7,831 bases of DNA from an uncultured bacterium. Lineage in GTDB: Bacteria > Bdellovibrionota_C > UBA2361 > SZUA-149 > CALKYB01. The DNA lies in the NCBI GenBank assembly GCA_938022485.1, contig CALIEE010000287.1, forward strand, positions 1 through 7,831. The letters run 5' to 3'. The stretch's first letter is position 1, and every line of letters begins with the position of its first letter. The translations under genes were made by a program, and so were the position numbers. The notes below the pieces were generated by a model. It did no database searches, was not told the origin of the DNA, and saw only the letters and a list, made by a program, of their open reading frames with translations. Below, piece by piece: positions 1 to 6,517 of this stretch.

Positions 1-44
1 CTTTTGAAAAATTAAGCCAAAAACTAGCTAAAGCTATTAATTAA
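1..44 (+). CDS. Possible C-terminal end of an unidentified plus-strand gene (partial)
   Basis: Reading frame 3 from the left edge is open for 13 codons (FEKLSQKLAKAIN) and ends at TAA (42-44). The lysine- and alanine-rich amphipathic ending is typical of a real protein C-terminus. If it is real, the gene converges on parB with a gap of 50 bases between the two stop codons. So short a stretch can be open by chance, and no family can be named. The minus strand has no ATG in this stretch, which makes a minus-strand gene start here less likely. Confidence 0.25.
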   Translation, partial: FEKLSQKLAKAIN

Positions 45-94
45 GCCTCAGAAAGAGGTCTGTCGAGTGGTATTTAAGGCCTAGCCGAAGGTAT

Positions 95-1465
95 TTAGGC
101 GCCTAACTTTTCTATCAGAGACTCCAACTCTGCGCGGGAGAAAAAGCTAATCTTAAGCTCTCCCTTTTGAGCGTCCCCTTCCCCACTTACCTCTAGTTTT
201 ACCTTGGTACCTAGCTTGCTGCGTATCCTATTCTCTAAATCTATTACTGCAGGAGAGCGAATCACAGTTCCTTCAGTTCCTTTTCCGGGGCTTTTTGTTT
301 TAACTGCAGGGGTCTTGCCTGAGGCTAAGGCCTCTGTGGCTCGAACTGAGAGCTTCTCTGCCACCACCCTTTGAGCGAACTTAAGCCTCAACCTTTCTGG
401 AGCCATTAGTATTGCTCGGGCATGGCCGGTTGAGATCTTACCCTTTTGAAGAAGAGTTAAAACTTCTTCAGGTAGCTGGAGCAACCGCATCATGTTCGCC
501 ACAGTAGCTCTTTCTTTGCCGACTGCTTTCGCTATATCAGCTTGTGTTTCCTGAAATTCGTCGGCCAGCCGCTGGTAGGCTCTAGCCTCCTCAACTGGAT
601 CCAAATCCTCTCGCTGCACATTCTCAACTATCGCCAGCTCAAAGGCCTCTCGCTCTGAAAGCTCTCGAACATGAACTGGCAATTTTTTTAATCCAGCCGC
701 CTGGGCAGCCCGGAATCGTCTTTCTCCAGCTACTATTTCATATGCTGTTTTAGCTTGACCACTTGAATCCACTGGCCTAACCAATAGAGGCTGAATAAGT
801 CCGCTCTCTTTAATAGAAGCAGCAAGCGCCTCTAGTTCTGAAGGCTCAAAGTGTTTTCTTGGTTGGTCTGCACAGGGAGCCAGTGATTCAATATCAAGGT
901 AAGCGAACCCCTCTCCTGCTTGAACTTGACTCTCGTCTTCATCAGGAACAATTCTTAAATCAGGCTTCTGCTCCTCCAGTTGTTGATACTTTAAACTCTC
1001 TGAGCCTTGGTTCTCGCCAGTTGTGGCAAAAGAGGCTTCTTCTGCTCTCTGCAATTTGAAATCCCTAGCAACTTCTTTAGCCAATCCTTTACCTAAGCGT
1101 GCTTTCAGCTGAGCAAGCTGTTCGCTAGCTTGGTCTTCGTCTACCCTACTAACCTTTGGCTCTTCTGGAGCTCCTTCCAATTGAGTAGCTTGGTCCAGCT
1201 GAGCAATCGCTTCTCGTTGCAGAGGCTCCTGCTCTAATTTTGTTTCTACCTCTGGTTTTGCCTCTAATCCAGGCTCTCTCCAGTCATTTACTGAGACCTC
1301 CTCTGCCACAGGCTGAACATTTGCCGCCATTAAAGCATTAAGCCCTCGGCCCAAAGCATTACGCCGAACAGGCTTAGAGGTCGGAGCTTTAGTGGTAATT
1401 TGCTTAGGCTTTGAGCTAGTTTGTTTTTTAGCCTTTTTCTTTTGAGCTGGTTTTTTAGGAGCCAT
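95..1465 (-). CDS. parB: Chromosome-partitioning protein ParB with long N-terminal extension and linker
   Basis: ParB/Spo0J-family centromere-binding CTPase that loads at parS, slides as a clamp and stimulates ParA. At 456 residues it is much longer than the usual 280-300. Residues 1-37 are a basic extension (11 Lys, 2 Arg, no acidic residue). The ParA-activating motif LGRGLNAL follows at 38-45. Residues about 51-186 form a low-complexity linker rich in Glu and Gln, with a second LGKGL at 124-128. The ParB/Srx nucleotide-binding domain starts near 187 and includes GERRFRAA (247-254) and ENVQREDL (281-288). A helix-turn-helix follows at about 307-332 (TQADIAKAVGKERATVANMM), and the C-terminal dimerisation segment is about 405-456. 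The ATG lies 3 bases after the parA stop, with GGATAGG just upstream, so parA and parB are probably co-transcribed and translationally coupled. Family assignment is firm; the role of the added segments is unknown. Confidence 0.96.
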   Translation of the reverse strand: MAPKKPAQKKKAKKQTSSKPKQITTKAPTSKPVRRNALGRGLNALMAANVQPVAEEVSVNDWREPGLEAKPEVETKLEQEPLQREAIAQLDQATQLEGAPEEPKVSRVDEDQASEQLAQLKARLGKGLAKEVARDFKLQRAEEASFATTGENQGSESLKYQQLEEQKPDLRIVPDEDESQVQAGEGFAYLDIESLAPCADQPRKHFEPSELEALAASIKESGLIQPLLVRPVDSSGQAKTAYEIVAGERRFRAAQAAGLKKLPVHVRELSEREAFELAIVENVQREDLDPVEEARAYQRLADEFQETQADIAKAVGKERATVANMMRLLQLPEEVLTLLQKGKISTGHARAILMAPERLRLKFAQRVVAEKLSVRATEALASGKTPAVKTKSPGKGTEGTVIRSPAVIDLENRIRSKLGTKVKLEVSGEGDAQKGELKISFFSRAELESLIEKLGA

Positions 1466-1468
1466 AAC

Positions 1469-2575
1469 CTATCCGTTAGCTTTCTTTCTGCTGGTTTTCT
1501 TTTTACTAGGCTTAAGCTTTGTAGTTTTGGCCGCTGTTTTTTTAGTCGCTCTTTTCTTAGTCACAAGCTTCTTGGTCGTGGTTTTCTTTTCAGCTGTCTT
1601 ATTTCCAGCAGGCTTCTTAGTGGCAGGCCCAATCTTTCGCTTGGCAACCTTAGTGGCCCCTGCTTTTTTAGTGGCCCTTTTCTTGGTAGCAGGCTTCTTT
1701 TTGGCAATCTTCTTACCAGCAGGCTTAGCCGCTTTCTTAGTGGCCTTTTTAACCGCCGGCTTTTTAGCTTTTTTCTTAGCGGCGTTTTCTTCACTACGAA
1801 GCATGTAAGGATAATGCTTCTTGTCTAACTCTCTTCCTAAAGAGTCATAAGCTCCAGCCCCTAAGCTACTAGGATCATAAAAGATTATTGGCTGCCCAAA
1901 ACTAGGACACTCGCTCAGCTTAACATTTCTTGGAATCACAGTTTCAAAAACCCCGTCTCCAAAAAAGTCTCGGGTTTCCTTTTCAATTTGCTGAGATAGA
2001 TTTGTTCGACCGTCGTGCATTGTTAACACCACGCCTTCGATTTCAAGAGAGGGGTTAAGGTTTTGCTTCGCAACCTCTACAGTTTGAACCAAGGCAGTAA
2101 TTCCTTCGAGTGCATAATACTCACATTGTAGTGGAACCAATAAAGAGTCAGCTGCAACCAGAGAGTTAACTGTCAACAGACCTAGGGAAGGGGGGCAATC
2201 AAAGAAAATGTAGTTAAACTGGGCCCTTATCCTCTCTAATTCGTTCTTAAGAACAAATTGCCTGTCTTCACGGCTACTTAGCTCGACCTCGCTTCCTACC
2301 AAGTCAGGTGTTGCCGGAGCTATCCATAGGGTAGGGATCTGCGAAGGCACAATGATTTGGTCAAGTCCGCACTCTCCCGCAAAGACATCATAGAGACTCT
2401 TCTGAACTGTGTTTTTATCAATTCCAAGACCACTGGTAGCATTGCCCTGGGGGTCAATGTCTATCACGAGAACCTTATGGCCTCGCTGAGCCAATGAGGC
2501 TGAGAGATTAACCGCTGTGGTAGTCTTTCCGACACCACCCTTCTGATTAGTGATAGCTATTACCCGTCCCATCAT
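1469..2575 (-). CDS. parA: Chromosome-partitioning ATPase ParA (Soj) with histone-H1-like C-terminal tail
   Basis: Deviant Walker-A ATPase that binds nucleoid DNA nonspecifically when ATP-bound and is released by ParB, which drives segregation of the origin region. The core (about 1-262) has the deviant Walker A motif KGGVGKTT (12-19), switch I DIDPQGNAT (39-47), Walker B YIFFDCPPSLGLLT (122-135) and the PLQCEYYALEG region (148-158), all typical of Soj. After YPYMLRSEEN the protein continues for about 105 residues (264-368) of ATKK, PAGKK and RATKK units: 41 Lys and 4 Arg in residues 266-368, with one Glu. This resembles histone H1 or chlamydial Hc1 tails. Most Soj proteins stop near residue 255-265. 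The gene starts with ATG ATG, so either Met may be used, and no strong Shine-Dalgarno is visible. Two parS-like palindromes lie just upstream and could let ParB autoregulate the operon (inference). Confidence 0.96.
   Translation of the reverse strand: MMGRVIAITNQKGGVGKTTTAVNLSASLAQRGHKVLVIDIDPQGNATSGLGIDKNTVQKSLYDVFAGECGLDQIIVPSQIPTLWIAPATPDLVGSEVELSSREDRQFVLKNELERIRAQFNYIFFDCPPSLGLLTVNSLVAADSLLVPLQCEYYALEGITALVQTVEVAKQNLNPSLEIEGVVLTMHDGRTNLSQQIEKETRDFFGDGVFETVIPRNVKLSECPSFGQPIIFYDPSSLGAGAYDSLGRELDKKHYPYMLRSEENAAKKKAKKPAVKKATKKAAKPAGKKIAKKKPATKKRATKKAGATKVAKRKIGPATKKPAGNKTAEKKTTTKKLVTKKRATKKTAAKTTKLKPSKKKTSRKKANG
1472..1786 (-). repeat. Imperfect short repeats encoding the Lys/Ala/Thr/Pro tail of ParA
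   Basis: This part of parA is low-complexity. On the plus strand, units such as CTTCTTAGTGGC and CTTTCTTAGTGGCC recur at irregular spacing of roughly 12-30 bases. On the coding strand they give KK-(P/A)-A-(T/V)-KK type peptides. The frame stays open throughout, with no sign of frameshift. Such tracts commonly change length by slippage, so tail length may differ between strains (inference). Confidence 0.8.
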
Positions 2576-2619
2576 TCTTGTCTAGCACAGGCTCAAGCAA
2601 TCACCAAAACAACTCGAAG

Positions 2620-2635
2620 TGTTCCACGTGGAACA
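2620..2635. promoter_or_regulatory. parS site 1 (ParB-binding palindrome)
   Basis: TGTTCCACGTGGAACA is a perfect 16-bp palindrome that fits the bacterial parS pattern TGTTnCACGTGnAACA. It lies 44 bp upstream of the parA start, in the gap between rsmG and parA. The location next to parAB makes a ParB loading site very likely. It may also place ParB near the parA promoter. Confidence 0.93.
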
Positions 2636-2676
2636 GCTTAAAGCAGAAGTTGGGGGTCTAGGGCTCGAGATGGCAG

Positions 2677-2692
2677 TGTTTCACGTGGAACA
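2677..2692. promoter_or_regulatory. parS site 2 (ParB-binding palindrome)
   Basis: TGTTTCACGTGGAACA matches parS and differs from a perfect palindrome only at one symmetric pair. It begins 57 bp after the first base of site 1 and lies 17 bp from the rsmG stop codon. The remainder of the 134-bp rsmG/parA gap has no other evident feature and must hold any parA promoter. Confidence 0.92.
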
Positions 2693-2709
2693 ACAGGGCC
2701 TAGGGGTGA

Positions 2710-3387
2710 CTAAGCTGCTAGTCTCGAGATTAGTAAGGAGCGGCCGTTATCGGCAGAATTACCGGAACTAGCCAACAACTTACTTGAGGAGTAGGGGAGG
2801 ATAGAGGGTTCTTCGAAACCACAAGCCTGGTTCTCTTTCGTTAAGCCTTCTAGGTCTAATCCAGAGCCCAGCAACTCAACAACAAGTCCTTCACTTGCCA
2901 CTCGCTCCCTGGAAGCCTTGAGGAAATCAATCCTAGATCCAAGAGCCCTGCAGCAAACTAGAGAAGCTGGATGTTCCACGTGAAACGTCTCAAAACGGCT
3001 TTCTGCGACCCTCAAGTTCTCCAGGCTAAGCTTACGACGCATTTCGTTAAGGAAAAGAACGCGCTTCATTCTAGGTTCGATCAGTTGAAAAGAGCTGTTT
3101 GGAAGACAAATGGCCCAAACCAAGCCGGGAAGACCGGCGCCACTACCCACATCTAGCCAAGGCCCAGGAACAGGCTTTAAGTTAGTTAAAACTAGCTCTA
3201 AGGCGAGAACACTATCCTTAATGTGACGCTCTACCAGCTCCTCTCTGGAGCATGGAGCAATGAGGTCTGTCTTCCTATTCCATTGTTCAAGGTTTAAACA
3301 ATATTCCGAAAGCTTAAGTAGCTGCTCTTCGCCCAGGTTAAAATGCTGAAGCTCAGTTTTAAAAATGTCCAGAAAAGCTGAAGCCAT
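2710..3387 (-). CDS. rsmG: 16S rRNA (guanine-N7)-methyltransferase RsmG (GidB)
   Basis: Methylates N7 of G527 (E. coli numbering) in the 530 loop of 16S rRNA, using S-adenosylmethionine. At 225 residues the length is normal. The family N-terminal signature is QWNRKTDLIAP (35-45). The SAM-binding glycine loop is LDVGSGAGLPG (78-88), followed by the acidic strand and helix LIEPRMKRVLFLNE (102-115). CCRALGSR (145-152) matches the conserved SRA-type segment of the family. It lies 9 bases after the mnmG stop, in the common mnmG-rsmG order. No strong Shine-Dalgarno precedes the ATG, which suggests translational coupling to mnmG. Codons for residues 134-139 (TFHVEH) contain a parS palindrome, so this stretch probably serves both protein and partition functions. 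Confidence 0.96.
   Translation of the reverse strand: MASAFLDIFKTELQHFNLGEEQLLKLSEYCLNLEQWNRKTDLIAPCSREELVERHIKDSVLALELVLTNLKPVPGPWLDVGSGAGLPGLVWAICLPNSSFQLIEPRMKRVLFLNEMRRKLSLENLRVAESRFETFHVEHPASLVCCRALGSRIDFLKASRERVASEGLVVELLGSGLDLEGLTKENQACGFEEPSILPYSSSKLLASSGNSADNGRSLLISRLAA
2972..2987. promoter_or_regulatory. parS site 3, inside rsmG
   Basis: TGTTCCACGTGAAACG matches the parS consensus at every position except the last base, where G replaces A. It sits within the rsmG coding region, 295 bp from site 2. Intragenic parS sites are well known in other bacteria. This one completes a cluster of three within about 370 bp. Confidence 0.85.
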
Positions 3388-3396
3388 CAGTCTTGA

Positions 3397-5298
3397 TTAG
3401 GCTGCTCGTTTCTTTTTTGCGAGCTTCTTTGAGCTATCAGGCTTGAAGCGCTTTAGGTGAATGGCCACCAAAGAGAGCGCTGCTGGAGTAACTCCGTAAA
3501 CTCGTCCTGCCTGCCCTAGGGTCTGGGGCCTAACTTGCTCAAGACGCTCTGAAATCTCAGCTCTCAAGCCCTTAACATCAGAAAAAGAAAATTCTTTAGG
3601 AATTTCAACCCCTTCCATCCGCTTAAGACGCTGAATGTCCTCTTCCTGGCGCTTAAGATACCCTTCAAACTTAAGCTCTGTTTCAAGGCGAAGAGCATCT
3701 CTGTCAGCCAGCGAACTAGGGGAGGGGAACTGCTCACAGATAGTTTCGTAATGAATTTCTGGTCTCTTAATCAGAGTCTCAAGTGAAAGACCATCGCCGA
3801 TGTTAGCCGTCCCGAGGTCGGATAACCAAGCTAAGTTTTCGGCCGAAGGCTTAACTATTGTCTTCTTTAGTCTCTTCTTCTCTTGGTCAATATTTTCCCA
3901 ACGTTGCTCGAACTTGGCCCAGTCAGCATCTGAAATAAGTCCCAACTCTCGGGCTAGAGGAGTCATTCTATGGTCCGCATTATCCTCTCTGAGATGGAGT
4001 CGATACTCAGCTCTAGAGGTAAACATTCGGTAAGGTTCAATGACTCCCCGAGTGGTCAGGTCATCAATCATCACACCAATATAGCCTTGGTCTCTTCTAA
4101 TGGTCACCGGCTCCTGCTCTCTTAAAAATCTTGCGGCGTTAATTCCAGCAATTAGACCCTGAGCACCTGCTTCTTCGTAACCAGACGTCCCGTTGATTTG
4201 ACCGGCTAAATAAAGCCCTTCCAAGCATTTTAGCCTTAATGACTGGTCTAGCTCTCTGGGATCTACATAATCGTATTCAACGGCGTAGCCAGGCTGAATA
4301 ATCTCACAATATTCAAGCCCCTTTATGCTCTGAACAAAAGCCTGCTGCACATCAACTGGTAGACTGGTTGAAATCCCGTTAGGGTAAACAATATCCGACT
4401 CAAAACCTTCCGGTTCGAGAAAGATATTGTGGCTGGTTTTATCTGCAAAACGAAATACCTTGTCCTCAATCGAAGGACAGTAGCGAGGCCCTGCTGATTC
4501 AATCTGACCGTTAAAGAGAGGGGAGCGCTCTTTGCTTTCTCTTATTAGCTCATGGGTTTTTTCATTGGTCGCAGTTATCCAACAGCTTATTTGCTCTCGC
4601 TGAAAAGGCGCAGTTCTGAAGGAAAAAGGAGGAATAGGGCTCTCTCCGGGCTGCTCATCGAGTATTGAAAAATTAATGGTCGAACGCCTAATTCTTGCAG
4701 GCGTGCCGGTTTTCATTCGCCCCATTTTTAGGCCTAGTTCTTGTATAGAGTCACTAAGAGAGTAGCTAGCTTTCTCGCCGACACGTCCTCCTGGTACCTG
4801 CTCGTCTCCAGTATGCAGAACTCCTTTTAGAAACGTGCCTGTAGTCAGCACAATTGCCCCGCATTCGATATATTGGCCACATTCTGTGTGGAGCCCTCGA
4901 ACCTTGCCAGATTCAATCTCGAGCTTACCTGCTGCTGCTTCAATTACGGTTAGCTGCTCTTCAGCCTCAACAGCTTTTAGCACTCGAGCTTTGTAAAGAT
5001 CTCGGTCTGCCTGAGCCCTGGTTGAGCGAACAGCAGGGCCTTTAGAAGCGTTGAGGGTTCGAAACTGAATGCCTGTCTGGTCAATAGCTAGGCCCATCTC
5101 TCCCCCCATGGCGTCGATCTCTTTAACAAGCTGACTTTTGCCTAAGCCACCAATTGCCGGATTACAGGACATCTGTCCGATGCCCGAACGGGAAAAAGTC
5201 ACTAGCCCGGTGTTGAGTCCCAGTCTAGCTGCAACTAGGGCTGCCTCAGAGCCAGCGTGGCCACCACCTACAACAATGATTTCGAATTTATTACGCAT
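3397..5298 (-). CDS. mnmG: tRNA uridine-5-carboxymethylaminomethyl modification enzyme MnmG (GidA)
   Basis: FAD-dependent partner of MnmE that installs the (carboxymethyl)aminomethyl group on wobble uridine 34 of certain tRNAs. With the start chosen here it has 633 residues, close to the E. coli 629. The FAD-binding motif is VVGGGHAGSEAA at the N-terminus. Both catalytic cysteines are present: MSCNPAIGG (Cys45) and YCPSIEDKV (Cys274). Other family blocks include TGTFLKGVLHTG, GRMKTGTPAR and AGQINGTSGYEEA. The C-terminal domain has RPQTLGQAGRVYGVTPAA. The open frame begins 11 codons earlier (ATG at 5331), but Met12 is preferred because the Rossmann strand follows at once and GAGG lies 9 bases upstream. 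The last 10 residues contain 6 Lys/Arg, a short basic tail. It heads the mnmG-rsmG-parA-parB run. No clear sigma-70 promoter was found in the 217-bp A+T-rich gap that separates it from the divergent transglycosylase gene. Confidence 0.97.
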   Translation of the reverse strand: MRNKFEIIVVGGGHAGSEAALVAARLGLNTGLVTFSRSGIGQMSCNPAIGGLGKSQLVKEIDAMGGEMGLAIDQTGIQFRTLNASKGPAVRSTRAQADRDLYKARVLKAVEAEEQLTVIEAAAGKLEIESGKVRGLHTECGQYIECGAIVLTTGTFLKGVLHTGDEQVPGGRVGEKASYSLSDSIQELGLKMGRMKTGTPARIRRSTINFSILDEQPGESPIPPFSFRTAPFQREQISCWITATNEKTHELIRESKERSPLFNGQIESAGPRYCPSIEDKVFRFADKTSHNIFLEPEGFESDIVYPNGISTSLPVDVQQAFVQSIKGLEYCEIIQPGYAVEYDYVDPRELDQSLRLKCLEGLYLAGQINGTSGYEEAGAQGLIAGINAARFLREQEPVTIRRDQGYIGVMIDDLTTRGVIEPYRMFTSRAEYRLHLREDNADHRMTPLARELGLISDADWAKFEQRWENIDQEKKRLKKTIVKPSAENLAWLSDLGTANIGDGLSLETLIKRPEIHYETICEQFPSPSSLADRDALRLETELKFEGYLKRQEEDIQRLKRMEGVEIPKEFSFSDVKGLRAEISERLEQVRPQTLGQAGRVYGVTPAALSLVAIHLKRFKPDSSKKLAKKKRAA

Positions 5299-5307
5299 AA
5301 AACTTGG

Positions 5308-5311
5308 CCTC
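5308..5311 (-). promoter_or_regulatory. Ribosome binding site deciding the mnmG start
   Basis: On the minus strand GAGG is followed by 9 bases and then ATG (5298-5296). The upstream alternative ATG at 5331 has no purine-rich motif ahead of it. This favours the shorter MnmG. Confidence 0.5.
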
Positions 5312-5506
5312 GAGAGCCTGAAGAATAACATATTGGCCAGAAAAGGCAGCCCGCTAAAACCCTATTAATTTTTGTAACTTAAAGTCTTTCTTAACGGCTA
5401 AAATTTCTTGTTACGCCTTTGAAAATTTTTGCCAACAGGGTAAACATCTCCTCGAAAGTATTCCGTAATATGAATTGGCCAGTCGTTTCCGGCCTTTAAT
5501 TTCAAT

Positions 5507-5511
5507 CAGGT
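5507..5511 (+). promoter_or_regulatory. Ribosome binding site ahead of a TTG start
   Basis: CAGGT lies 4 bases before TTG (5516-5518). It is the only visible Shine-Dalgarno-like motif near the 5' end of the transglycosylase frame, and it supports the non-ATG start. The next internal ATG upstream of the membrane segment (codon 65, about 5708) has none. Confidence 0.45.
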
Positions 5512-5515
5512 AATC

Positions 5516-6421
5516 TTGAAGACAGAAGCTGCTAACCCATACTCCAAACCACAGAAAATAGGTAAAAACCTAGCCAAGTCAGAGCGAAGACTTAGCAATA
5601 TTAACGTGTCGACCTCTGACTTCACCAGAAGAGATGAGTTCAAAAAACTTGACCGCAAGGTCCTTGCTCCAGGTGCCTTCCAGGCTTTCTATCAGGCTAC
5701 TTCGGCTATGGTAACTCCGGCTTCTTTGTTTACATTCTTTTTAGTCTGTCTTTTCGGGGCCTATCGCTCGGTCTTGATGATCGAAGAAGAAGTTACGGCT
5801 CCTTCCGAAGCGGAGAAAAACATAGCATCGATGCAACTAGATCGAGAGTTGGCTGCAACTTTGGACCAATCCGCCCCAGTTGATGTAAAATCTGCCGATC
5901 AGGAAAAAAAGCGCCAGCTCACCTACATTACTGGTCTGATTTCAATGCACCTTCCCGAAACCAGAGAAGGTGGAAAAATAGCTCGCCATATAGTTAATGT
6001 GGCTGAAGAAATGGTGGTCGACCCTTTTTACATTACCGCCATTATTTCTTCTGAAAGCAGGTTCATCAAAAATGCCCGCTCTAGAGTTGGAGCTGTAGGA
6101 CTTATGCAGTTAATGAAACCCACTGCCCGAGAAGTCTACAAACAGATTAGCGGTAAGGACACGGATCCCGACCGAACTGACCCGCTGGTCAATATTAAGA
6201 TGGGAACGACTTATATAAGACAGATGGAGCGACACTATAATGGCAACCGCTTTAATGCTCTCGCTGCTTATAACTGGGGGCCAGGCAACCTCGATAAAGC
6301 CTTAAAATCAGGCAAACGTCTACCCAAAGGGGTAAGGAAGTATGCGAATGGAATTCTTGAAAAAACCCTTCGCTGGAGAAAACATTTCCAAAGTGCCGAA
6401 AAACAAGTTCAGGAACTATAG
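5516..6421 (+). CDS. Membrane-anchored lytic transglycosylase (SLT/GH23 domain)
   Basis: Predicted to cleave the MurNAc-GlcNAc bond of peptidoglycan with formation of a 1,6-anhydro ring, acting in the periplasm. The protein has 301 residues from a TTG start. Residues 1-64 are hydrophilic and basic. A single hydrophobic segment follows at about 66-84 (SLFTFFLVCLFGAY), then a linker, and the Slt domain at about 152-292. Family motifs in order are IISSESRF with the likely catalytic Glu180, VGAVGLMQLMKPTA (191-204), NIKMGTTYI (226-234), ALAAYNWGPGN (248-258) and a YANGILE segment near 276. The anchor probably gives an N-in topology, with about 64 residues in the cytoplasm and the catalytic domain outside. 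It diverges from mnmG and ends before a strong terminator. The domain call is firm; the exact family (MltC, MltE or Slt70-like) cannot be fixed from sequence alone. Confidence 0.9.
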   Translation: MKTEAANPYSKPQKIGKNLAKSERRLSNINVSTSDFTRRDEFKKLDRKVLAPGAFQAFYQATSAMVTPASLFTFFLVCLFGAYRSVLMIEEEVTAPSEAEKNIASMQLDRELAATLDQSAPVDVKSADQEKKRQLTYITGLISMHLPETREGGKIARHIVNVAEEMVVDPFYITAIISSESRFIKNARSRVGAVGLMQLMKPTAREVYKQISGKDTDPDRTDPLVNIKMGTTYIRQMERHYNGNRFNALAAYNWGPGNLDKALKSGKRLPKGVRKYANGILEKTLRWRKHFQSAEKQVQEL

Positions 6422-6443
6422 GTTCAAATCTAAAATTTGAGCC
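6421..6443 (+). other. Small hairpin directly after the transglycosylase stop
   Basis: GGTTCAAAT (6421-6429) pairs with ATTTGAGCC (6435-6443) through 9 base pairs, one of them G·U, around a 5-base loop. There is no following T-run, so it is not itself a canonical terminator. It may protect the 3' end of the message or may be fortuitous. Confidence 0.35.
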
Positions 6444-6463
6444 TGCCGAACAACAAATCAAAT

Positions 6464-6491
6464 AAAAAAGCCCCTTCAGAGGGGCTTTTTT
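6464..6491. terminator. Bidirectional rho-independent terminator
   Basis: AAAAAAGCCCC (6464-6474), a 6-base loop TTCAGA, then GGGGCTTTTTT (6481-6491) form a perfect 11-bp stem. There is a T-run on the plus strand, and an equivalent T-run on the minus strand from the A-run. It sits between the converging stops of the transglycosylase (6421) and the Bax inhibitor-1 gene (6518) and can serve both. Confidence 0.93.
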
Positions 6492-6517
6492 TACGACTAA
6501 ACTTGAGTTCGTAAACC

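Noticed and set aside
46..106. Terminator between parB and the left-edge gene: short CCTC/GAGG stem (46-58), GGTATTTA repeats (69, 90) and TTAGGCGCCTAA palindrome (95-106)
   Set aside because: The stem is only 4 bp with no T-run, the palindrome has no loop and lies in parB codons, and the repeats are too short to be convincing.
1421..1828. Plus-strand open frames across the parA tail (also 1527-1808) and another minus frame (1561-1794)
   Set aside because: They are by-products of the low-complexity Lys-codon repeats. Their products are Phe/Leu- or Arg/Leu-rich with no domain, and the ParA frame is continuous with a clear Soj core.
4575..4583. TTATCCAAC as a DnaA box and a possible oriC in the window
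   Set aside because: Only 7 of 9 positions match TTATCCACA. It is isolated inside mnmG, and no cluster of DnaA boxes or unwinding region was found.
5299..5331. Upstream ATG of mnmG adding 11 residues
   Set aside because: No ribosome binding motif precedes it, and the conserved MnmG N-terminus begins right after Met12, which has GAGG 9 bases upstream.
5332..5482. ATTGGCCAG repeated at 5332-5340 and 5474-5482 in the mnmG/transglycosylase gap
   Set aside because: A nine-base match of a simple palindrome-centred word is weak, one copy abuts the rejected upstream mnmG start, and no regulator is suggested.
5341..5515. Sigma-70 promoters for mnmG and the transglycosylase
   Set aside because: Candidates such as TTGAAA (5419-5424) and TAATAT (5466-5471) have no partner at proper spacing, so no promoter is claimed.
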